NCBI RefSeq assembly: GCF_903772925.1
Contig: NZ_LR812090.1
Coordinates: 872,629 to 936,628 of the forward strand
Reading direction: 5' to 3'
Source: Alteromonas macleodii
Lineage (GTDB): Bacteria; Pseudomonadota; Gammaproteobacteria; Enterobacterales; Alteromonadaceae
Length of the DNA stretch: 64,000 nt
Positions 48,079 through 59,366 of this stretch are shown in pieces; the first letter of the stretch is position 1, and each line of letters starts with the position of its first letter. Under the pieces are notes generated by a model, which saw only the letters and a program-made list of their open reading frames with translations, was not told the origin of the DNA and searched no databases. Both the position numbers and the translations under genes were made by a program.

Positions 48079-50511
48079 TTATTTGTATTGTTTTTGTGGT
48101 AATGGTTGCGCTGCTTCGGCAGAGAATTTAGTCCCATTAAATGCTTCCACACCAAGTGTTTCAGCGTCCGAATACGTTGTATGCTGGTTAATCTCAACAA
48201 CCTCAACATTGAAATCATCATCAACAATCAGATCGAATGCCACCCACATTCTAAAGTTATATGACCCAGAATCTACATCGTCAGCAGGGTTAAACACATA
48301 GGTTCTGTCGTTCAGACGCAGTTCTACACGCGTCGGCGACGAGAAGATCGTACCTGAACCAGAATAATGATACACACTGTAACGATAACGGCCAGGTAAT
48401 ACGAAGCTTGGTATGGTGAGTACTTCCGGGCCGTAACTCGATGTATCATCAACATCTAGATTAATAGTTACATTGCCAATGGTTTCGTCCTTATTGGCGT
48501 AATACACTCGGAATCGGGTATCAGTTCCTTCCTGAGGTCCGGTCAAGTGAGTATCTAGGTCACGAGGATTAGCACCCCATGTTAGCTTTACAATGGCAGA
48601 ACTTTCGCCAACTACAAGGCAATTATCTAACTCGCTGTCAACATCGCTGGTATTAACCACAACAGTATTCGTCTGACTTCCGGCACGAGCAAATACCAAC
48701 AGCGAAGAATCTCTTCTCACTGGCAGGGCAAAATCGCCTTCGGCATCAGTGTAAGCGCTGCTGCGTCCAATGTAGCTGGTGCCTTCGGATAGTACCTGTA
48801 TATTGGCTACTGGCAAACCTTCAGTATCAACTACACAACCGAACAGTTCGACAGTATTATATACCTGATCTGCGTTCCAGGTGGTGAAGTGACTTACTGT
48901 ACCCACGTAGAAAGAGGCACCGTCAATCGCTGTTAAGGTTGCCTCTCCTTCTTCTACCCATAATGCTGTCGATTCATCAAAATAGTACAGCGGGATTGTT
49001 TCCGGAGGATTTGTTACGCCGCTCGCTAGAGGAATTCTCACCGTCGCGGTTGTGCCATCAACTAAATCAAGGTCGTTTCCATCTTCGTCGGTCAGGGTTA
49101 ACGAGAAAGCACCAAAGCTCTCTATCGGCTCGATGTCGCCCGTTTCACTGTTAGACGTTGTATACAGACCCGGCATCGCTTCAACATACAACGAAGGGTC
49201 GATCACAGTGATAGTCGCGGTGATGTCGCCACTTGGAGCATTGCCATCAGCAGTTTCCAGCGTCGACGCGGGGATCTCGACGATGTTGACTGTTGCTTCT
49301 GCGCTTTCGCCCATATTGATAGGATCACTCGCAGCAAAAGTTGTTGAATAATCAATTGGCAGGAGGTTCAAATTCAGAACGCGTTCGGTTTCTCCATTTG
49401 CAATATGACGCTCAACATCCACTACATAATCCGCACTGGACAGCCGAATATAAAAGATGTCTGTGGTATCGACGCCGATCATCTCGTACAGACCGTTTTC
49501 GTCTGTAGTTACCGAACCAAACTCGGTCTCACCGGTATTGCTCAGGCTATAGGCTGTAATCGTTACATCACTAGCTACTTCACCCGAAATAAAATTAGTA
49601 ACAAGACCGCTTACTGAACCAATGCTGGCACAACTGACCGCGATATCGGCAATCTCGGCAGTTACAGTTACCTCAGTTGGTGTGACTTCACATTCGTATC
49701 CGGGAGTATCGCCAACAGCAAGCGCGATGGACTGCTCGTAGATAAAGTCTTCTGCTAAAGTAAACGGTCCTGGACCACTTAGCGGTACGGTTATATCTCG
49801 GTCGCCACTAACAATAAGAGAAAAGTCAGCCGGCGCATCACCGGTAACCGTACCACTTATGGTATACTCTATGGCCTCACAGGCAATCGCCACGTCGGTC
49901 ACATCACCGGTTATCGTCAGCTCGGCTGGTGTCACTTCACATTCATATCCGGGAGTATCGCTAATAGCAAGTGTTATGGACTGCGCGTAGATAAAGTCTT
50001 CTGCTACAGTAAACACGCTTGTAGCATCCAAGGATACGTTTATATCTCGGTCACCGCTAACGATAAGAGAAAATTCAGCAGGCGCATCACCTGTAAACGT
50101 ACCACTTACGCTATACTCTATGTCATCACAGGTAATTGCCAGATCGGTCACATCACTGTTCAATATCAGTGACGTCTGGCTTAATTCACATTCCTGACCG
50201 GTAGGCTGTTGAGTGATTTCAAAAGTTACCTCTGTACCTGCCGAGTAATCGGCATCAAATGAAAATGTCGTCTCATTAGTAAAGGTATGACTTTCTGTTG
50301 AACCACTAGCAGTTCCGCTTACAGTAAGGTCACCACGTTTCAGGTTGTCGATGGTGCCAGACACATTAAAAGTTGTCGTGCCGCCAGGATTAGGATTAGG
50401 TTCTGGGTCAGGTGAGTCGCTGTCTGATCCACCACAAGCTGTGAGAGACAGAGCAGCAGTTAGTAAAGCAATGCCTTTTAATGAGGCACAGCTGGTCTGG
50501 GGGTACTTCAT
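48079..50511 (-). CDS. Large repeat-containing surface lipoprotein with YfaP/DUF2135-like end
   Basis: An 810-residue lipoprotein (lipobox LTAC|GGSDSDS) with a Pro/Asn-rich linker. Then come three units of an 83-residue beta repeat, the last two nearly identical: each runs xxSGTxTGDAPAxFSLIVSGDRDI to GYECEVTPxExTxT...C. Next come carboxypeptidase-regulatory-like domains (GSVSGLVTNFISGEVASDVTITAYS) and a C-terminal YfaP/DUF2135-like domain (VKLTWGANPRDLDTHLTGP). The start ATG 50511 (MKYPQTS) has AAGGAAG and directly precedes the signal peptide. Probably surface-exposed; binding or adhesion is inferred, not shown. Confidence 0.8.
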   Translation of the reverse strand: MKYPQTSCASLKGIALLTAALSLTACGGSDSDSPDPEPNPNPGGTTTFNVSGTIDNLKRGDLTVSGTASGSTESHTFTNETTFSFDADYSAGTEVTFEITQQPTGQECELSQTSLILNSDVTDLAITCDDIEYSVSGTFTGDAPAEFSLIVSGDRDINVSLDATSVFTVAEDFIYAQSITLAISDTPGYECEVTPAELTITGDVTDVAIACEAIEYTISGTVTGDAPADFSLIVSGDRDITVPLSGPGPFTLAEDFIYEQSIALAVGDTPGYECEVTPTEVTVTAEIADIAVSCASIGSVSGLVTNFISGEVASDVTITAYSLSNTGETEFGSVTTDENGLYEMIGVDTTDIFYIRLSSADYVVDVERHIANGETERVLNLNLLPIDYSTTFAASDPINMGESAEATVNIVEIPASTLETADGNAPSGDITATITVIDPSLYVEAMPGLYTTSNSETGDIEPIESFGAFSLTLTDEDGNDLDLVDGTTATVRIPLASGVTNPPETIPLYYFDESTALWVEEGEATLTAIDGASFYVGTVSHFTTWNADQVYNTVELFGCVVDTEGLPVANIQVLSEGTSYIGRSSAYTDAEGDFALPVRRDSSLLVFARAGSQTNTVVVNTSDVDSELDNCLVVGESSAIVKLTWGANPRDLDTHLTGPQEGTDTRFRVYYANKDETIGNVTINLDVDDTSSYGPEVLTIPSFVLPGRYRYSVYHYSGSGTIFSSPTRVELRLNDRTYVFNPADDVDSGSYNFRMWVAFDLIVDDDFNVEVVEINQHTTYSDAETLGVEAFNGTKFSAEAAQPLPQKQYK
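49631..50128 (-). repeat. 249-bp tandem coding repeat in the lipoprotein gene
   Basis: Two adjacent copies with exactly 249-base periodicity; for example TATACTCTAT recurs at 49863 and 50112. The copies share long identical blocks, including the sequence coding for FSLIVSGDRDI. A third, more divergent unit lies 5' in the gene. The high identity suggests recent duplication or gene conversion. Confidence 0.85.
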
Positions 50512-51090
50512 ATAGTACTTCCTTTTTCTGAGTATAAATCCGTTTATTGGCAAAACTATAAGCAATGCTATGTCGACTGTCAAACTACTCGCTAATGCCT
50601 AAGTGTCCAGCTGGTGTTGTTAAAAGGGTAAGATGAATGCTGACCCACGTCTATGGGATAGAGCCGGAGGCTATCGTTGTCGAAAGTTTCTTTGAGTTAG
50701 TTGTATCGTCAAAATGGCTTATCCGTAACGAACCTGTCTTTAAAAGCAGGAGTGCTAATCAGCAATTAACTCAAAGCAACTGATGCTGTTAGCGACTCAT
50801 ATAAACTATAAGATTCAAAAGCAACAGACCGACAAGCTGGCTAGTAGCGTTGTTTTACTAGCCCCCCACACAGAAAGCAAACACTTCACCCTTGCAGAAA
50901 CTGAGCGAGAGTCGATTTTTCACAATTCCCGACTTGGCTATTACACCAACTTTATGAGCCGCTGTATGCCATTGATTAAAAAGTCATTCAGGCCCTCCGG
51001 AAAAGTTTGAAACAATCTACAAAAAATGGCCGAATTATAGGGCTTAGCCCAAGCATCTATTACCACTGTTTAGAGAAATACAATAAAGGG
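50512..51090. other. Non-coding junction with an old IS end
   Basis: About 580 bases between the large lipoprotein gene and the putative bacteriocin locus. It contains the relic at 50612-50665. A 75-codon frame starting at ATG 50783 has no ribosome site and no recognisable domain and is not called. Near 51041 a short palindrome GGGCTTAGCCC is present. Confidence 0.5.
50612..50665 (+). repeat. Diverged relic of the ISL3-type right end
   Basis: This stretch aligns over its full length to the right end of the IS at 53578-53632: it shares TGGTGTT, then GATGAATGCTGA (GGTGAATGCTGA in the IS) and TATGGGATAGAGCC (TATGGGGTAGAGCC in the IS), with about a dozen substitutions and a one-base gap. No transposase sequence adjoins it. 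It marks an older insertion or excision. Confidence 0.75.
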
Positions 51091-51282
51091 CTAATCTTTC
51101 TGTTTGGAAACTATTTCCTCAGTAGGTGCATATAACTTGCCTGTAACCACAAAAAGTAAAGCAGTTTGAAGTTCTAACAAATATAATTGCCTATCCCCTA
51201 TTACAAAATAAGTCCATATGGCACTTAGTAGGTATATTCCAGATGCAATGTTAAAACCAATACTTGCGTGTTTCCTTTTCAT
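51091..51282 (-). CDS. Two-helix small membrane protein, putative immunity protein
   Basis: A 63-residue basic membrane protein (MKRKHASIGFNIASGIYLLS...) with two hydrophobic helices at about 8-27 and 33-48 and a charged C-terminus. The ATG at 51282 follows GGAGAG at good spacing; the longer frame from 51309 would run through the terminator hairpin. No family is recognised. Its position directly downstream of two double-glycine-leader peptides, on the same strand, and its size are those of class II bacteriocin immunity proteins. That role is inferred from context only. Confidence 0.55.
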   Translation of the reverse strand: MKRKHASIGFNIASGIYLLSAIWTYFVIGDRQLYLLELQTALLFVVTGKLYAPTEEIVSKQKD

Positions 51283-51295
51283 TTTGCTTCTCTCC

Positions 51296-51318
51296 AAAAA
51301 AAGGGGCATTTCGCCCCT
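51296..51318 (-). terminator. Terminator between the leader peptides and the membrane protein gene
   Basis: On the - strand, AGGGGC and GCCCCT form a stem with loop GAAAT, followed by seven T. It lies 12 bases after the second peptide stop. It would reduce expression of the downstream membrane protein relative to the peptides, a pattern seen in peptide-immunity operons. Confidence 0.85.
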
Positions 51319-51329
51319 AGATACTGCAT

Positions 51330-51473
51330 TTACCAGTGATTTTTATTTGTATTTCCGTACTGCGCATAAATTGCATCACTTGCGTTTGAAACTTCAGCAA
51401 AAAATGCGCCTAAATCGTAGAAAAAACCAGCACCAGATATTGATTCTACTTGGGTTGTGTTTAGTTCAATCAT
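51330..51473 (-). CDS. Double-glycine-type leader peptide B, putative bacteriocin
   Basis: A 47-residue peptide. Its N-terminus, MIELNTTQVESISGA, fits the consensus leader of class II bacteriocins and microcins (M(R/K)ELxxxExxxxSGG/GA), with cleavage expected after Gly-Ala. The 32-residue core begins GFFYDLGAFFAEVSNASDAI and ends in NKNHW; it is aromatic and amphipathic, with no cysteine. The ATG at 51473 follows GAGGAAG; upstream in-frame codons to 51578 have no support. It is 23 bases downstream of peptide A. No close family member is recognised from memory. Confidence 0.65.
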   Translation of the reverse strand: MIELNTTQVESISGAGFFYDLGAFFAEVSNASDAIYAQYGNTNKNHW

Positions 51474-51496
51474 TTTAACTTCCTCATTGTTAAGTG

Positions 51497-51625
51497 TTAT
51501 TTTCTGTGGTCTGAATAACCTTGATAAAAATCGTATGCTGCATCTGCTACAGCTATAGCGATTGCGATTTGGTTCCAATAACCGCCAGAAATGTTACGCA
51601 GCTCTTCTATTTTGATTTCTTCCAT
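51497..51625 (-). CDS. Double-glycine leader peptide A, putative bacteriocin
   Basis: A 42-residue peptide. The leader MEEIKIEELRNISGG is an almost ideal double-glycine leader (acidic, ExxxLxxISGG). The 27-residue core starts YWNQIAIAIAVADAAYDFYQ and ends SDHRK. It contains an Ala/Ile-rich helix of about 14 residues, able to cross or insert into a membrane, with AxxxA spacing. AAAGGA precedes the ATG by 9 bases. The paired peptide B downstream suggests a two-peptide bacteriocin. No dedicated exporter (PCAT ABC transporter) is present nearby, so export would need a distant system. Confidence 0.65.
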   Translation of the reverse strand: MEEIKIEELRNISGGYWNQIAIAIAVADAAYDFYQGYSDHRK

Positions 51626-52150
51626 AATTCATTTTCCTTTAGTAACGACCCGAATTGGTCGAAAACAATAATTGCAGTATCTTTCGCTTGATTAAACTGA
51701 CCCATGTAACTGTTTTTATGTTTCTTAGATCTAAACTGCACTTTTCAGGATGACCAACGGTAATGAGATATGCCACCACAGCGGTGGAGGGAGTTAAAAA
51801 TACAGTGGCAGCCAAACGTCGCTAAATTAACTATATTTAGCGTCACGGCATTGGGGTAGGGAAATAACCATGCTTGTATAAGCTAAACTAAGTATTTTGA
51901 TGATTGCGGTTAAATTTTTTGGTCTCATGAGAAACATCAATGTCAGGTACACCAATTGGCACCTATAACGACGCTATCATTACCAGTTTGTGACTGGCTA
52001 CTGATATCAATATTCATATAAAAGCAAATGCTTGACGACGCATCCGAGAGTGAAGGCGCAACACGCAAACTTGAATTCAGCCAATGAAGGAGGAGCATTT
52101 TAAGAACGCTTTTTCATATTTTCCCTCAGTTTGCCCCATTGTAGAGCTGT

Positions 52151-52290
52151 ACTAAGAACTTATACTTACCCGACTTAAGCTGAAGTTGAGGAGGTGGTGT
52201 TATCAATCGTGTAAGGTGAATGCTGATCCCCCGTTTATGGGGTAGAGCCAGCCCTACGAAGCAGCACTAAGAACTTATACTTACCCGACT
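52151..52290. repeat. 25-bp direct repeats bracketing a detached IS end
   Basis: ACTAAGAACTTATACTTACC followed by CGACT occurs identically at 52151-52175 and 52266-52290. The two copies enclose the solo IS right end at 52195-52249. The length is longer than an ISL3 target duplication, so the repeat reflects a local duplication or recombination event. Confidence 0.9.
52195..52249 (+). repeat. Detached copy of the IS right end, 55 bp identical
   Basis: 55 bases identical to 53578-53632, i.e. the last codons of the transposase plus the right inverted repeat. No other IS sequence adjoins it. Because it is identical to the resident IS, it is recent, unlike the relic at 50612. Confidence 0.92.
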
Positions 52291-52317
52291 AATTATCCGA
52301 CTAAAACTAATATTGTG

Positions 52318-53632
52318 GGCTCTTCATCATTAACGGGGGACATCCGCATTCATTAAACTGATTTTGCGAAGAATCATTTAATGGAGAGTACAGATGTCCC
52401 ACGCAGGTACTATTTTAGGCATAAGTGAGTTAGAAATAGAACGTGTTCATCGACATGATTTTATTGAAGTGTGGGCAAAGCCCACTAAAAAGCCGCTATG
52501 CAAGCATTGTGAGAGTCGACATTTACGCATAAAAGCCACACATAAGCGCACTGTGAAGCACACGCGCCAAGGTAATCAGGTGCTAACGCTACATTTAAAG
52601 GTGCCTAAATATCATTGTCGATGCTGTGGTCGTTATTTCAGGCACCCTTTTGTTGGGATCCGGCCACGCTACCGGGCATCGGAGTGCTTTCGCTTAGAAG
52701 TCTTTGAGGCGCATCACGGTGGTGTTACGCAACGTGGTATCTCTCGCACACATCGCATTAGTCCCACTACGGTAGAGCGTTGGTACCAATCACACATCAG
52801 CCAAAAATATAAAGAGATTATCAGTCGTCCCTGCCCAGAGATGTTGGGGATAGATGAACACTTTTTTACCCGTAAGAAGGGTTATGCGACGACGTTTGTA
52901 GATTTACGACATCGTAGTGTGTTTGATGTAAAACTGGGACGTTCTGAATTAAGTTTACGCTCGTACTTGCGCCACCTTCCCAATAAAGAGAACGTTAAGC
53001 TCATCGCGATGGACTTATCGGAAACCTATCGTGGTATTGCCAAACGCTATTTCCCTAATGCTACGATAGTCGCTGACCGTTTTCATGTAGTGCGCTTGAT
53101 AAACCATCATTTCTTAAAAGCGTGGCAGCAACACCATCCTGAAGGACGTAAGAATCGGGGTTTACTTAGTTTGATGCGACGACATCAATGGCATTTAAGC
53201 GAAGAGAATAACAGCAACCTACAACGCTACTTAGTTGACTATCCGGTGTTAAAAACACTGTATGAGGTCAAACAGAAGCTCATCAGGTATATGCTGTTAA
53301 AGACTATGAATGAAAAACGAATGGAGAAGACATTACCGAGGTTCTTAGACTTGCTTGAACAGTTACATCACAGTCCACTTCGTGCACTGGCCAAAACCTT
53401 AACTTCGTGGTTGCAACCTATCATCGCCATGTGGCGCTTTACACGAAACAACGGGATCACTGAAGGCTTCCACAACAAAATGGAAATGATATCGAGAAGA
53501 GCGTATGGTTTTAGAAACTTTGAAAATTATCGAATAAGAGTGATGACCCATTGTGCTATGCCGGTTACCGGATGGGATGGTGTTATCAATCGTGTAAGGT
53601 GAATGCTGATCCCCCGTTTATGGGGTAGAGCC
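52318..53632 (+). mobile_element. ISL3-family insertion sequence
   Basis: About 1315-bp IS. The left end GGCTCTTCATCATTAACGGG (52318) and the reverse complement of the right end, GGCTCTACCCCATAAACGGG, are imperfect terminal inverted repeats that continue with GGGA...GCATTCA. One transposase gene fills the element. No 8-bp target duplication is seen (ATATTGTG left, TCAATCGT right), consistent with rearrangement at the duplicated right end. Confidence 0.85.
52394..53602 (+). CDS. ISL3 family transposase
   Basis: A 402-residue DDE transposase. The N-terminal zinc-binding region has CKHC and CRCC pairs (LCKHCESRHL and YHCRCCGRYFRHPF). A helix-turn-helix is at about 113-135. Catalytic landmarks are LGIDEHFF (first Asp), AMDLSETYRG, VADRFHVVRL (second Asp) and NNGITEGFHNKMEMISRRAYGFRNFENYR (Glu), the ISL3 signature. 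Length is normal and no frameshift is seen, so it is probably active. Its 3' end overlaps the right inverted repeat. Confidence 0.93.
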   Translation: MSHAGTILGISELEIERVHRHDFIEVWAKPTKKPLCKHCESRHLRIKATHKRTVKHTRQGNQVLTLHLKVPKYHCRCCGRYFRHPFVGIRPRYRASECFRLEVFEAHHGGVTQRGISRTHRISPTTVERWYQSHISQKYKEIISRPCPEMLGIDEHFFTRKKGYATTFVDLRHRSVFDVKLGRSELSLRSYLRHLPNKENVKLIAMDLSETYRGIAKRYFPNATIVADRFHVVRLINHHFLKAWQQHHPEGRKNRGLLSLMRRHQWHLSEENNSNLQRYLVDYPVLKTLYEVKQKLIRYMLLKTMNEKRMEKTLPRFLDLLEQLHHSPLRALAKTLTSWLQPIIAMWRFTRNNGITEGFHNKMEMISRRAYGFRNFENYRIRVMTHCAMPVTGWDGVINRVR

Positions 53633-53679
53633 TCAATCGTGTAAGGTGAATGCTGATCCCCCGTTTATGGGGTAGAGCC
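53633..53679 (+). repeat. Tandem 47-bp duplication of the IS right end
   Basis: Exact head-to-tail copy of 53586-53632, beginning TCAATCGTGTAAGGTGAATG and ending in the terminal GAGCC. Together with 52195-52249 it gives three identical right ends within 1.5 kb. Confidence 0.92.
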
Positions 53680-53713
53680 TAAGTGGAGACTATCGCTTGA
53701 GGCTAGGAAAAAA

Positions 53714-53760
53714 TGGTGGCCCCACCCTGACTTGAACAGGGGACCTGCCGATTATGAGAC
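53714..53760 (-). tRNA. 3' half of tRNA-Met(CAU), attachment-site remnant
   Basis: Read on the - strand: anticodon loop CTCATAA, the 3' anticodon stem TCGGC, the T arm CCCTG-TTCAAGT-CAGGG, acceptor strand TGGGGCC and encoded ACCA, followed by a T run. The 5' half is absent: the preceding bases do not pair with the anticodon stem or acceptor. This is the displaced 3' piece left when an integrase used the tRNA gene as target. The integrase lies 164 bases to the right, so this is the left attachment site of the island. Confidence 0.85.
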
Positions 53761-53923
53761 TCAAACCGAGCGTTTACCGATAGTTACTTTATTTACCTGA
53801 CAATTACTTATTGTTTCATATAAATCAGTAGGTTATTGAGGTTTTGTTATCTCTGTTGCTTAATTTTTTAAGCAATTCAGCGCATTAGATTTTGCGCTCA
53901 AAGTAGCACAGAGGTAGCACAGC

Positions 53924-55240
53924 ATGTCATCTACAAAATTCAGATTTACAGAACAGGCCATTGAAAAACTGTCAGGTTCAGATAAACGGGCTCGATATTA
54001 CGACGCTCAGATGCCAGGTCTCATCATTGACGTTCTTCCTTCAAATAAGAAAACCTTTCGGGTATACAAGAAGCTTCCTGGCACGCAAAAGCCATTGTCT
54101 GTAACTATCGGTTCCTTTCCATCTATTCCCGTTGAACAGGCGCGTAAGCAAGCCAGGAAAGCCATGGCGGACATTGCTGATGGAATGAACCCTAATGATA
54201 ACAAGCGTCACTTCAGGGCCGCCTCAGTGACTTTAGAGACAGTTTACGAGAGCTATAAACTTTCCAGAAAGCTTAAAGAAACTACTTTACGTGGCTACGA
54301 GCAGGTGATGGATTGCTATTTTGATGATTGGGCAAAGAAGCGCTTGGCTGACCTCACAGAAACCCGCATCTATCGTCGGCACTGCGAACTGACTAAGCGC
54401 AGCCCCGCACAGGCCGACTTAGCTATGAGAACGCTCAGAGCGCTTTTTAACTTCGCCAGAGCTGAGTATAAATCCTCAGACGGCAGAACTTTATTCCCTC
54501 ATAACCCTGTTACTGTTCTGTCTGAAAAACGTTGCTGGAACAACGTAGCCCGCAAGCAGACAAGGCTCCGACCCTCACAGTTAAAGCCATTTCTAGCGGT
54601 AGTTAATGAGCTGCGTGATAAAGCTATAATCCACCGACAAGATTTTACTGCAACAGTGTGTGATTTCGTAGAGTTCATGGCTTTTACAGGACTGCGTAAA
54701 ACAGAATTACTTGAGCTGGAATGGAAAAACGTATTTTTGAACGACCAGTTATTCTGCTTAGACGATACAAAGAATGGTCATGGGCTTGAACTGCCAATTA
54801 CCAAACCGCTTGAGGAAATCCTTAAAAGAAGAGCTGAGTACCGCGTTTCGGGGTTTGTTTTTGGTGCTGACAACCATCATGGCAGAGTGGTGGAGCCTAA
54901 GAAAATTATTAAGCAAATGAACGCTAGGGCTGATGTCTCTTTCACTCTGCATGATCTTCGTCGTACGTTCTGTTCGGTTGCTGAAACTATTGGGGTAGGT
55001 ACATACACATTGAAAAGGCTACTCAACCACAAAACGAGCCGCAGTGATGTTACTGCTGGCTACACCGTGCTTACAGCAGAAGAGCTAAGGGAACCAGCAG
55101 ATAGAATCTGTCAGAGGCTATTGGAATACGCAGGCGTAAAGTCAACCGATAAAGATAGCGCCATTGATGACTTGACGAGGAAATTGGCGAGTTTGTCTAA
55201 ATCGCAAAGGCTTGAACTTATGTCAGCATTATTGGCCTAG
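53924..55240 (+). CDS. Tyrosine-type site-specific integrase
   Basis: P4-like tyrosine recombinase of 438 aa with an N-terminal arm-binding DUF4102-type domain (FTEQAIEKLSGSDKRARYYDAQMPGLIIDV), a SAM-like core-binding domain, and a catalytic domain. Catalytic residues visible: Arg in FTGLRKTELLELEW, H-x-x-R in LHDLRRTFCSVAE, His in LLNHKTSRSDVTAGY, with Tyr in the GYTVL segment. It starts ATG 53924 after AGAGGT. Its position beside a half tRNA identifies it as the island integrase. Confidence 0.93.
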   Translation: MSSTKFRFTEQAIEKLSGSDKRARYYDAQMPGLIIDVLPSNKKTFRVYKKLPGTQKPLSVTIGSFPSIPVEQARKQARKAMADIADGMNPNDNKRHFRAASVTLETVYESYKLSRKLKETTLRGYEQVMDCYFDDWAKKRLADLTETRIYRRHCELTKRSPAQADLAMRTLRALFNFARAEYKSSDGRTLFPHNPVTVLSEKRCWNNVARKQTRLRPSQLKPFLAVVNELRDKAIIHRQDFTATVCDFVEFMAFTGLRKTELLELEWKNVFLNDQLFCLDDTKNGHGLELPITKPLEEILKRRAEYRVSGFVFGADNHHGRVVEPKKIIKQMNARADVSFTLHDLRRTFCSVAETIGVGTYTLKRLLNHKTSRSDVTAGYTVLTAEELREPADRICQRLLEYAGVKSTDKDSAIDDLTRKLASLSKSQRLELMSALLA

Positions 55241-55329
55241 AGTATATCTCACAGTTAAAATGGGTGGTGACCATTACTGAGGTAAAAAGTCGTTTCATAG
55301 TGGCTACATCGCCCATTTTTTAAATACTA

Positions 55330-56199
55330 TTAATCAGCATCCCGACATTCTTCGCTGGTTAGCTCAATTTCAATAGTGGTATGCGATAACTCAAACTCTT
55401 GTAGCGCGTTGGATACACTTTCTTTAAGTTCGAGGTATTCAGCTTTCGACTCAAACTGACTAACGACGTGAACTGTCGCGACATGGTGCTCACCATCTAA
55501 TGACCAGATATGCAGGTGATGCAGATCGCTCACAGCATCAAGTTCAAGCAGTTTATCAGTCACCTTTTGTAAAAGACTGTTGTCTGGTGACGCCTGAAAA
55601 AATAGCTTCACGGTGCTGATGAGGTTTCGGATAACGTTGAACAGAATGAATAGCGTAAATCCGATGGAAAGAACTGGATCCAGAACGGGCCAGTCTTTGA
55701 ACTGCATAACAATAGCGACAATGAGTACCGCTACCCAACCTAAAACGTCTTCGAGTAGATGCCAGTTCAGAACTTTTTCATTCAACGATTTACCACCATG
55801 TAATTTATAAGCTGCGAAGCCATTGACCAGTACGCCAAGAACAGCCAGTGCAATCATGCCTTCTGTTTCTGGCATCTCTGGATTACTCAGGCGTGGCACT
55901 GCCTCATAAAGGACCCAGGCAGAGCCAACGATTAAAACAATGCCGTTTATCAGCGCCCCAAGTAAACTCAGCCGGCGATAGCCATAGGTAAACTCTTTCG
56001 TTGCGCTTTTAGTGCCGAGTTTATTCAGAAGCCACGCACTGCCAATTGACAATGTGTCACCTAAGTCATGCACGGCATCCGCCATAATAGCGGTACTGTT
56101 TGTTAGCCATCCTCCAATAAACTCAATGATAGTGAAGCCAAAATTGAGGAAAAAAGCCCAGCCAATTTTTTCTGAGCTATGGGAATGTGAGTGCCCCAT
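55330..56199 (-). CDS. czcD: Cation diffusion facilitator, CzcD-like
   Basis: Inner-membrane H+/Zn(II)-type antiporter of the CDF family, 289 aa with six helices. Motifs: His-rich start MGHSHSHSSEKIGW, metal site HxxxD in IMADAVHDLGDTLSIGSAWL (helix 2), and VLNWHLLEDVLGWVAVL (helix 5). The C-terminal cytoplasmic domain contains HHLHIWSLDGEHHVATVHV. It is the last gene of the metal cluster, 44 bases after czcA, with GGAGT at its start. Confidence 0.9.
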   Translation of the reverse strand: MGHSHSHSSEKIGWAFFLNFGFTIIEFIGGWLTNSTAIMADAVHDLGDTLSIGSAWLLNKLGTKSATKEFTYGYRRLSLLGALINGIVLIVGSAWVLYEAVPRLSNPEMPETEGMIALAVLGVLVNGFAAYKLHGGKSLNEKVLNWHLLEDVLGWVAVLIVAIVMQFKDWPVLDPVLSIGFTLFILFNVIRNLISTVKLFFQASPDNSLLQKVTDKLLELDAVSDLHHLHIWSLDGEHHVATVHVVSQFESKAEYLELKESVSNALQEFELSHTTIEIELTSEECRDAD

Positions 56200-56243
56200 A
56201 CATACTCCTGTCGTGCCCTGGTTTTATCCAGGGCATTGTTGTT

Positions 56244-59366
<3,123 letters not shown>

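Larger units (their letters stand above)
51626..52317. other. Upstream region of the peptide locus with IS debris
   Basis: About 690 bases. Near the peptides it must hold their promoter. A 32-codon - strand frame (51607-51705, starting MGQFNQAKD) overlaps the start of peptide A, without a ribosome site. Hairpins lie at 51820-51842 (CGCTAAAT / ATTTAGCG) and around 51775 (CCACC / GGTGG). The right part carries repeats described separately. No other gene is supported. Confidence 0.5.

Noticed and set aside
50783..51010. 75-codon frame near the IS relic
   Set aside because: No ribosome site and no recognisable motif; it lies in debris next to an old IS end.
51607..51705. 32-codon - strand frame (MGQFNQAKD...) overlapping the start of peptide A
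   Set aside because: No ribosome site and no leader motif; could be a leader or remnant, but support is too thin to call a gene.
52310..53640. Expected 8-bp target duplication for the ISL3 element
   Set aside because: The flanking 8-mers differ on the two sides, and the right end is duplicated; no target duplication can be claimed.
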